A stretch of DNA of 8,810 nt from CAZDDI01 sp964504195. GTDB taxonomy: Bacteria; Chloroflexota; Anaerolineae; B4-G1; SLSP01. Where the stretch lies: the NCBI GenBank assembly GCA_964504195.1, contig CAZDDI010000102.1:1-8810 (forward strand), in the 5' to 3' direction. This document shows, piece after piece, positions 1 through 6,100 of the stretch; position 1 is the first letter of the stretch, and the number at the start of each line of letters is the position of its first letter. A program made the position numbers and the translations under genes. A model generated the notes under the pieces. That model saw only the letters and a list, made by a program, of their open reading frames with translations, had not been told where the DNA came from and did no database searches.

Positions 1-5
1 GGCGT

Positions 6-28
6 GGGGAGGGGGCAAGGGGGTGGGG
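6..28 (+). other. Four-run G tract with G-quadruplex potential
   Basis: Runs of four, five, five and four G are separated by A, CAA and T. This meets the usual four-run, short-loop pattern for an intramolecular G-quadruplex on the plus strand. The rest of 1-122 is AT-rich and I see no gene in it. The open plus-strand frame over 4-513 has no recognisable domain and covers the complement of the small ORF. Confidence 0.5.
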
Positions 29-122
29 TAAAATTCTCAATTTGTAAATTTTTAAGAAGTGATTCTTGCAAATGGTTTTATTTTCGGTTCATTTTCTTAA
101 TTTTCATCAGCGGCATTTTTAG

Positions 123-166
123 AAGGGATGTGTGTGGCGGGCTTCGCCTCGCCACACACATCCCTT
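123..166. repeat. 17-bp perfect inverted repeat (strong hairpin) after the sigma unit
   Basis: AAGGGATGTGTGTGGCG (123-139) is followed after 10 bases by its exact complement (150-166). The stem lies about 80 bases beyond the stop of the small ORF on the minus strand. It is long and GC-rich enough to stop or protect transcripts, but neither side has the T run of a canonical intrinsic terminator. A role as the end of the sigma transcript is plausible but unproven. Confidence 0.55.
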
Positions 167-174
167 TGCATCCC

Positions 175-188
175 CGGCCTTTAGGCCG
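175..188. repeat. Short GC-rich hairpin CGGCCTTTAGGCCG
   Basis: A self-complementary 14-mer (effectively 5-6 bp stem with a tiny loop) nine bases from the 17-bp inverted repeat. The two form a tandem hairpin pair after the sigma/small-ORF unit. No T run follows on either strand. Confidence 0.35.
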
Positions 189-247
189 CATTCCTGCAAC
201 AAGTGGGCACTGCAATGACCTTAACTACACGGCCCTGGCAAAGGTGT

Positions 248-535
248 TCAAGCCAGCAACGCTCGCAACTGACGTTGGTGGTCAAACAAACCAGATAACG
301 CCAACGAAGAGCCTGCGGCAGGGAAGAGCTCGCTTATCTCCGGTACCCCGGAGGCAGCAAAGCGAAAAATCCCAAACCGCAAGAAAATACGCTGCCAACG
401 TGGCTGCACCGGCTGCTGCAACTGCGCCAAGACCCGCTGCCAACCGTCATCTGGAGCTTGCGCCCCAACATAAGGTTGCAAAGCCTGCCGAAATAGCGTA
501 TCCACATAATTAGGAGAATATCTACGTGAATTCAT
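248..535 (-). CDS. Small protein coupled to the ECF sigma gene; anti-sigma candidate or remnant
   Basis: 95 residues and no family that I recognise. ATG 535-533 lies inside the last codons of the sigma gene (14-base overlap) and is preceded by GGAG at 7 bases, which supports real translation. The N-terminal half (YVDTLFRQALQPY, then DDGWQRVLAQLQQ) looks helical and amphipathic, as in small cytoplasmic anti-sigma or regulator proteins. The C-terminal half (RWQRIFLRFGIFRFAASG onward) starts basic and hydrophobic but contains no clear 20-residue membrane helix and no HxxxCxxC zinc motif of the ZAS type. It may be a regulator of the sigma factor, or a longer anti-sigma protein truncated by a frameshift or stop. 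I found no convincing continuation in the other frames. Confidence 0.6.
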   Translation of the reverse strand: MNSRRYSPNYVDTLFRQALQPYVGAQAPDDGWQRVLAQLQQPVQPRWQRIFLRFGIFRFAASGVPEISELFPAAGSSLALSGLFDHQRQLRALLA

Positions 536-1094
536 AAGCTAGCTCCGGAATCAAGCGCTGACCTTGCGCCAGCCGCTCACGCAACCGCTCGCGCGCATAA
601 TAAAGGCGCGATTTTACCGTCCCTAAGGGCAATTCCAACGTCTGCGCGATCTCATCCAACGCGAGATTCTCCATATAAAACATAACGACTACCACGCGAT
701 GGGTCTCTGGCAACGCGGTAATAATTTCCTGCACCAGGTAGACGAGCTCATTTCGCTCAGCGTGACTATCCGGCGCAGGAAAAGCTGCTGGCATCCCCGA
801 TAACCACTCCAACAAATCCTCCACCGGCTGAATCCAACGGCGCTTGCGCAACCAATCATACGCAAGGTTCACCGCAACCCGATATAACCAGGGTTTGAGG
901 GGGCGCGAGCCATCCACACTTGCAGCATAAGTGTGCAATCGGACAAAAGCTTCTTGCAAGATGTCTTCAGCAGCACGCTCGTCGTGCGTCACCACTAACG
1001 CGGTGCGGTATACCAAGTCTTTATACTGCTGGTAAAGCTCGCCTAGCGCGTTCAGGTCGCCAGACTGAAGCCGCTCAATGAGTTGAGAGTCCAT
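522..1094 (-). CDS. ECF-type RNA polymerase sigma factor (RpoE-like)
   Basis: 190 residues with the usual two-domain layout of extracytoplasmic-function sigma factors, which direct RNA polymerase to a small regulon after a signal. Region 2, about 21-90, includes AAEDILQEAFVRLH (41-54) and PWLYRVAVNLAYDWLRKRR (68-86), the core-binding and -10 recognition segment. A 25-residue linker follows. Region 4, about 120-175, has ALPETHRVVVVMFYMENLALDEIA and the recognition helix PLGTVKSRLYYARERL, which reads the -35 box. ATG 1094-1092 is preceded by AAGGTG at 9 bases. The end overlaps the next ORF by 14 bases, so the two are probably translationally coupled, as with sigma/anti-sigma pairs. It is separated from the NRPS operon by 455 bases with its own likely promoter. 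Control of the peptide cluster is possible but nothing here shows it. Confidence 0.93.
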   Translation of the reverse strand: MDSQLIERLQSGDLNALGELYQQYKDLVYRTALVVTHDERAAEDILQEAFVRLHTYAASVDGSRPLKPWLYRVAVNLAYDWLRKRRWIQPVEDLLEWLSGMPAAFPAPDSHAERNELVYLVQEIITALPETHRVVVVMFYMENLALDEIAQTLELPLGTVKSRLYYARERLRERLAQGQRLIPELAYEFT

Positions 1095-1115
1095 AGTTTA
1101 ATACACCTTAGCTAC

Positions 1116-1144
1116 TTATACTTCATTACACCACGATAGGTTCA
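1116..1144 (-). promoter_or_regulatory. Possible promoter of the ECF sigma gene
   Basis: On the minus strand TGAACC (1144-1139) and GTATAA (1121-1116) are separated by 17 bases, about 20 bases before the ribosome site of the sigma gene. TGAAC resembles the AAC-containing -35 box of ECF-dependent promoters, and the second box also fits a housekeeping -10 (TATAAG). Autoregulation by the sigma factor would be typical of ECF systems. The call rests on two short matches. Confidence 0.35.
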
Positions 1145-1180
1145 TTTGAATAGGTAGGAAATTCAATGTTATTCAGTTAA

Positions 1181-1273
1181 GACCTGAAAGGTTTTGCACC
1201 CATTGGATTAGGTAGTATTTTACCGATGAATAACGACGTTTTGTAGGCTTAAGGCCTTGAAACCTGCCAGGTC
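1181..1273. repeat. Spaced inverted repeat GACCTGAAAGGTTT / AAACCTGCCAGGTC
   Basis: Bases 1181-1194 and 1260-1273 are inverted copies matching at 12 of 14 positions, 65 bases apart. Each arm is itself nearly palindromic (ACCT..AGGT). The space between encodes no gene that I recognise. Such ACCTG/CAGGT palindromes look like dispersed intergenic repeats, but membership of a family cannot be tested from one copy. Confidence 0.4.
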
Positions 1274-1371
1274 TATGCCCTAAACTTAATAACTTGGGAA
1301 GAGATTTAGTAGCTAACTCAAGTTTGCCACCTAGACTCAGTATATCATAGATTTGTTGGGAGTGTTCACTT

Positions 1372-1394
1372 CAGCCGTTCTTTCAAAACGGCTG
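1372..1394. repeat. 8-bp hairpin in the sigma/aminomutase intergenic region
   Basis: CAGCCGTT (1372-1379) and AACGGCTG (1387-1394) form a perfect 8-bp stem with a 7-base loop. On the minus strand a run of seven T (1402-1408) precedes the stem instead of following it, so it does not have the shape of a Rho-independent terminator for the NRPS operon. It could protect an mRNA end or be part of the neighbouring repeat region. Confidence 0.4.
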
Positions 1395-1411
1395 ACCTAC
1401 TTAAAAAAACT

Positions 1412-1551
1412 ATCCGTGTCTTGTCTACCGTACATTTTCCAAGCACATTCAGTTTTAGCCACGAATTAGCACGAATTTCTTATTGTTTTCGTGTGAATTC
1501 AAGTGAATCCGTGGCAAAAATCTACAAGTGTACGGTAGCAAATCCGTGTCT
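1412..1551. repeat. MITE-like element: inverted repeats bracketed by 10-bp direct repeats
   Basis: ATCCGTGTCT occurs exactly at 1412-1421 and 1542-1551. Three bases inside each copy lies a perfect 10-bp inverted repeat: CTACCGTACA at 1425-1434 and its complement at 1529-1538. Within it a second, imperfect pair (GCCACGAATT 1458-1467 against GAATCCGTGGC 1505-1515) could extend the fold. The interior of about 114 bp encodes nothing convincing. The layout (short, non-coding, terminal inverted repeats, flanking direct repeats) resembles a miniature inverted-repeat element with a target duplication. However, the flanks share the ATCCGTG core with an interior arm, so a dispersed palindromic repeat family is an equal reading. 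The right direct repeat overlaps the aminomutase stop codon. Confidence 0.5.
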
Positions 1552-2854
1552 ACTGCTGCGGGTCAAAGAAAAAGGCTTTCTCGCCAAAGGCCGGTTGCAA
1601 GTCATTCAACCAAAGCGCAGTAGGATTGTAGGCAGCATAGAAGGGGCGTAATACCCAATCAGGATTGCGCCCCTGGAGAAACTGCAAATTGAATACCTGC
1701 GTGCCATTAACCTCACTAACCCCCAAAACCTGGATTTTACCAGGATGTGCGGACATAATAGGGCCACGCACCGAACGTGCCAGGCCGCTCACCTCCCGAT
1801 AAGCCGTTCGGAATATCTCCCAGGCTTGCACCAGTGGCACGCCGAAATAGTGTTGCGCACCAGTATCCCGCGCGACGAACATATAGTAGGGCATACAGCC
1901 TAAGCGCACTTGTTCGCGCCACAGCTCCATCCAGAGGTGTGGCGCGGTATTGATATGATTGAGCAGCGGGGTCTGGGTATGAACGTGTGCGCCAGTCTCA
2001 TGGATACGCGCCAACGCTATTTGCACTACTGGCGGATATAGCTCGCGGGGATGGTTGATATGAGCCATAATTGCCAACCGTTTACCCGCAGCCGTGACTC
2101 TACGGAAAAGCGCCAAGAGCGCTTCAGTATCGGGATCATTCACAAACCGGTACGGCCAATAGCTCAAGGATTTTGTGCCAATGCGGAAGGTGGTAATTTG
2201 CGGCAAATCAGCAAGCAAGAGTGGTTCCAAATAAGCAGCCATGACACGGGCACTCATCACTAACGGATCCCCGCCAGTGAACAGAATATCGTTCACAGTG
2301 GGATGTTGTTGCAGATAAGCGATGAGTTGTTCAACATCGCGCGATTCAAACTTCAAATCGTTCACCCCAACAAACTGGGGCCATCGGAAGCAAAATGTAC
2401 AATAGGCGTGACAGGTTTGCCCATGTTTAGGGAAAAACAGCACCGTCTCTTTATACTTATGCTGCACGCCTTGAACCGCCGCGCCATCTAACATCGGGAC
2501 GTTATGCTGTAATTGCCCGGCGGGATGAGGATTAAGGTCATAACGAACCGCATTAGCTACGTTGAGCAGTTCTTTGGGGCCTACACCCTGCTTGAGGGCG
2601 TCCGCAACGGCTGTAAAATGATGTGGCTTCAGCATCTCCGCTTGCGGGAAATTAAGGATAAAAAAAGGATCCTCTGGAATATTGTCCCAATCAATCAATT
2701 CTTCCACAACATAACTATTGGTTTTGAAAGGAAGAACTTGCGAGACCACTTCAATTGCAAACCGTTGTTCTTCCGATAATGCCGCAATTTGCGGTATCTG
2801 ACGGAAGTTACGTCCGGTGTAGGTCTTATATTTACGTAGTGGAATGGCATCCAT
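1550..2854 (-). CDS. KamA-family radical SAM/PLP 2,3-aminomutase, probably not lysine-specific
   Basis: 434 residues, close to the usual length of lysine 2,3-aminomutases, which shift the alpha-amino group of an amino acid to the beta carbon using SAM, a 4Fe-4S cluster and PLP. The cluster ligands are C148, C152 and C155 (CHAYCTFC). FTGGDP (192-197) and FRIGTKS (223-229) match the SAM/PLP core. K373 in SAHPGK is the likely PLP lysine. Compared from memory with the clostridial enzyme, its lysine-binding Asp293 aligns with Arg329 (after PYYMFVA) and Asp330 with Ser368. In glutamate 2,3-aminomutase these positions are reported as Lys and Asn, so an acidic or other non-lysine substrate is more likely. 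D330, next to Arg329, leaves some doubt if the alignment shifts by one. The gene follows the MbtH gene by 24 bases with only a weak ribosome site, which suggests operon expression and a beta-amino acid supplied to the NRPS. Its TAG stop (1550-1552) overlaps a 10-bp direct repeat. Confidence 0.9.
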   Translation of the reverse strand: MDAIPLRKYKTYTGRNFRQIPQIAALSEEQRFAIEVVSQVLPFKTNSYVVEELIDWDNIPEDPFFILNFPQAEMLKPHHFTAVADALKQGVGPKELLNVANAVRYDLNPHPAGQLQHNVPMLDGAAVQGVQHKYKETVLFFPKHGQTCHAYCTFCFRWPQFVGVNDLKFESRDVEQLIAYLQQHPTVNDILFTGGDPLVMSARVMAAYLEPLLLADLPQITTFRIGTKSLSYWPYRFVNDPDTEALLALFRRVTAAGKRLAIMAHINHPRELYPPVVQIALARIHETGAHVHTQTPLLNHINTAPHLWMELWREQVRLGCMPYYMFVARDTGAQHYFGVPLVQAWEIFRTAYREVSGLARSVRGPIMSAHPGKIQVLGVSEVNGTQVFNLQFLQGRNPDWVLRPFYAAYNPTALWLNDLQPAFGEKAFFFDPQQ

Positions 2855-2878
2855 TAGTGTATCCAGGCATTTCTCGTT

Positions 2879-3097
2879 TTATTCAGATTGCCGAGCTGCA
2901 TCCAGGTGCTTACGCAAGCTCAAGGGACGCATATCGGTCCAAACTTCTTCGATGTAAGCCAGACACTCAGATTTAGGGCCACGTTTATCAACCGCACGCC
3001 ACCCCAATGGCAATTCACGGTCAGCATGCCAAATAGAATACTGTTCCTCATGGTTAACCACGACAACATAGCTAATTTGATCAGATTCTGTGCTCAT
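2879..3097 (-). CDS. MbtH-like NRPS accessory protein
   Basis: A 72-residue protein and a near-textbook member of the MbtH family, which binds NRPS adenylation domains and is often needed for their folding or activity. The visible signature is NHEEQYSIW near residues 16-24, then ELPLGW, and ECLAYIEEVWTDMRPLSL in the second half, which includes the invariant Trp residues that pack against the A domain. The start is ATG 3097-3095, 9 bases after a strong GGGAGG. An ATG eight codons further up (3121) would run across that ribosome site and add residues that MbtH proteins lack. It lies 68 bases after the synthetase stop and 24 bases before the aminomutase. It is therefore probably co-transcribed and serves the A domain of the preceding gene, and perhaps modules outside the window. 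Confidence 0.96.
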   Translation of the reverse strand: MSTESDQISYVVVVNHEEQYSIWHADRELPLGWRAVDKRGPKSECLAYIEEVWTDMRPLSLRKHLDAARQSE

Positions 3098-3106
3098 CAC
3101 TAAAAA

Positions 3107-3112
3107 CCTCCC
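3107..3112 (-). promoter_or_regulatory. Shine-Dalgarno of the MbtH-like gene
   Basis: GGGAGG on the minus strand, 9 bases before ATG 3097-3095. It fixes the 72-codon start and argues against the upstream in-frame ATG at 3121. Confidence 0.75.
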
Positions 3113-3165
3113 GGTTAGCAAACTATTGAAACCACTAAAGAGCTGTCCGAAAATTCATACAGGCG

Positions 3166-6100
3166 TTACTTCTTAGCAACTGGCAACTGCTGTTGATCAA
3201 TCAGGGCTTGCAGGGCGTCCTTATCCGTGATAACGACGGCATCTGGAATTGCATCAGGCAGGATTTCTTCCATAAAACGTAGGGGGCGATAGCGCAACGC
3301 CAGCAAAGATAGCAACGTAATCAATAGACCAGCGACCAAAGCTAACAAGCCCATATCGCGCCCTGGGCCAGCGCCAATCACTGTATGCAGCGACGCACCC
3401 AACGGCCCAGCCAGCAACGGATTAAAGACATGGGTGACAATGGGTGTAACCGTGAGGAAACCCAAGGGCATCATCGCCCACCCTAGCATTTGATTCATCG
3501 CCATGACCCGGCCCTGCAATTCCAAACCCACTTTGTTTTGGATGAGGGCCAGCCAGTGCGCGTTCAAAAGCGATATGGTCATCCCCGTCGTAAAAAGCCC
3601 AATGAGGAAGAAAATCGGTTCCGGACGCAATCCGACTAACATGGTTCCCAAACCGTAAACTGCGGCAAAGCCCAACATGCCATCCACGCGCCGCCGCGTG
3701 CCGCCCCAGACCCCCATCACAAAGCCCCCTAGCAACGAGCCGACAGCATTCATAGTCATAGCCAATCCCACAAACGCTTCAGAAGCTAAAGTAAGCGCAA
3801 TCGGGGTACGCAAAACAATGATGAGACTCACCAGGTAATTGAAAACAGTAAAAAAGAGTACCATCGCCATAAAACTAGGGCGACGAACGATAAAACGCCA
3901 CCCGCCGGTAAGCGCCTGGAACAAAGGTTCTTCTTCGCGAAAGAAAAGCGTGTCGGGAATTTTAATCAACAGTAAGCCCCCCACGGCAAGCAGACAGGTG
4001 AGCAAATCAATGCCGATAATAGGAGGCAAACCAATCAAAACGACTAACGCTGCCCCCAGCATCGGGGCAAGGATATTAGACGCCGCGCCCGTAAACTGAA
4101 TCAGGCCATTGGCACGCCCCAGATATTGTTTCGGGACCAGTTGGGTAATGGCTGCTAAGTAGGCCGGTATCTGGAATGCGCCAGCAATCGAACTAACACA
4201 GCCGATAACATAAAGATGCCAGATTAGCAACTGATCAGAAGCAACTAAAATAATGAGCGCAAGCGTGCTAGCGGCAGCTACTAAATCGCTGATAATCATC
4301 ACTTTGCGTTTGTCCCAACGATCCGCCACCGCTCCGGCAACGGGCAACATGAGAATTCCTGGTAAAAAGGCAAAGAACTGCATATTAGCCAGGATTGCCA
4401 AATCCCCAGTTTGCTGGAAGATCCAAATACTCAAAGCAAACGTGGTTAAGCCAGACCCAAGCATAGAAACGAACTGCCCTAGCGTCACGACAAAGAAACT
4501 CAGTAAGTTCGGAGCGACACGCGGGCGTGGTGCCACAGAGGTAGTATCGCGCACCGTGGAGCGTTCACCCTGCCAAACCGCACGCTGTTCAGCCACGATC
4601 TCGGCCAGCTCAGTGGCTTGATGTTTGAGGAAATAGTGCCCGGCTTTAGGTATTACTGCCAGTTCTACTTGCTGGCTATAAGTCTCCCAGTTGCGATACC
4701 GCTCTTGGTACAAGTCGGTCGCCCGGTCGGCTTCCCCCACGACACAGAGGATGGGGGCTTTAATCTGGGCCATCTCCGGAGATTGATCAGATGCGGTGTA
4801 AAAATCCTCGGCCTCACGCATGTCGTGACGCATACTATTGACCGCAAATTCAACCTCTTCCGGTGCCATCTCTTCAGAAAAGCCGCCCAAAACCCGCAAG
4901 CCTTCATAAAGCCGCCGATTGGATTGACGACGTTCAGCCGGAAAAATTCTGTTCCACAACTCAAAAAACTTACCCGGCATGCGGGGCGTGGGAAACGCCC
5001 CAGCCAAATAAACGCCCTTGAGCGGCACCCCCACTTCTTCCAAGCGGCGGGCAATTGCCAGCGCCAAGGCAGCGCCAACACAGTGCCCGTAAACGGCGAC
5101 AGGGCCGCTCAGGTCGCGCTGGATTTCAGCTACACATTCCTGGGCAACCTCTTCAATGGGGCGAGCTGGTTCATCAGGGCGTGAAAAATCGTGCCCCGGA
5201 ATTTGAAGGGCATACAGGGCTATACCAGGAGGTAAAGCCTCAGCCAATGGACGATATACGATGGCGCTGCCACCACCATAAGGCACGCACACTAAAGAAA
5301 GTTTCTTCTGTGCAGCGGACAACGGCTTAGTCAATTCATAAAGAAGTCCGGTTGATTGATTCCCCTCATCACTTAGCTGCTCCGCTAATTCAGCGATAGT
5401 AGGATATTTGAAGAGATCCATCACGCTGACCCCGCTGCCAATTTTGCGGACAACGCGAATGGCTTTGAAGGATTCGCCACCTACATCGAAGAAATTATCG
5501 TAGATGCTGAGTTTCTCGACCCCCAATATCTCGCGCCAGGCTGCGGCGATCTGTTCCTCCAGAGGGGTGCGTGGCTCTACCATTTCCACCCCAGATTCTA
5601 CACGGGTATATTCTGGCGCAGGCAACTTGAAGCGATCCACTTTACCATTCGGATTCAGCGGAACGGCTTCGAGCGTCACAAAAGCTGTCGGTACCATATA
5701 ATCCGGCAAGCGCCGACGCAACACCTCGCGTAACGCGCCGATATTCAAATCGTCACCCGATTGCGGCTGCGGCACGACATAAGCCACCAGGCGCTTGTCG
5801 CCGGGCGTATCCTCACGCGCCAGCACCACGGCATCCTGTACCGCAGGCTGTTCACATAACAAGGTTTCGATTTCGCCCGCTTCGATGCGATAGCCGCGAA
5901 TTTTAATCTGAAAGTCCATCCGGCCCAACAGTTTGAGCGAACCATCACTACGGAAAAAAGCCAGGTCGCCAGTGCGATACATGCGCGCGCCGGGGTCTGA
6001 GCTAAAGGGATCTGGTACAAAACGCTCCGCCGTGAGCGCCGGGCGCATGAAATATCCGCGGGTCACCCCCAACCCACCGATACACAGCTCACCGGGGACG

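Noticed and set aside
4..513. Plus-strand 169-codon open frame
   Set aside because: It has no recognisable domain, a low-complexity start in the G tract, runs across the strong hairpin and is antisense to the small ORF that has a ribosome site and overlaps the sigma gene.
1372..1408. Rho-independent terminator of the NRPS operon
   Set aside because: On the transcribed (minus) strand the T run comes before the stem, not after it.
1421..1651. Plus-strand 76-codon open frame across the MITE-like element
   Set aside because: It covers inverted repeats and then the antisense of the aminomutase 3' end; no start signal and no family.
3098..3121. Upstream ATG start for the MbtH-like gene
   Set aside because: It would translate through the GGGAGG ribosome site and add eight residues that MbtH proteins lack.
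4618..5184. Plus-strand 188-codon open frame inside the NRPS gene
   Set aside because: It is antisense to the TE domain, whose motifs and frame are clear. The translated sequence resembles no family.
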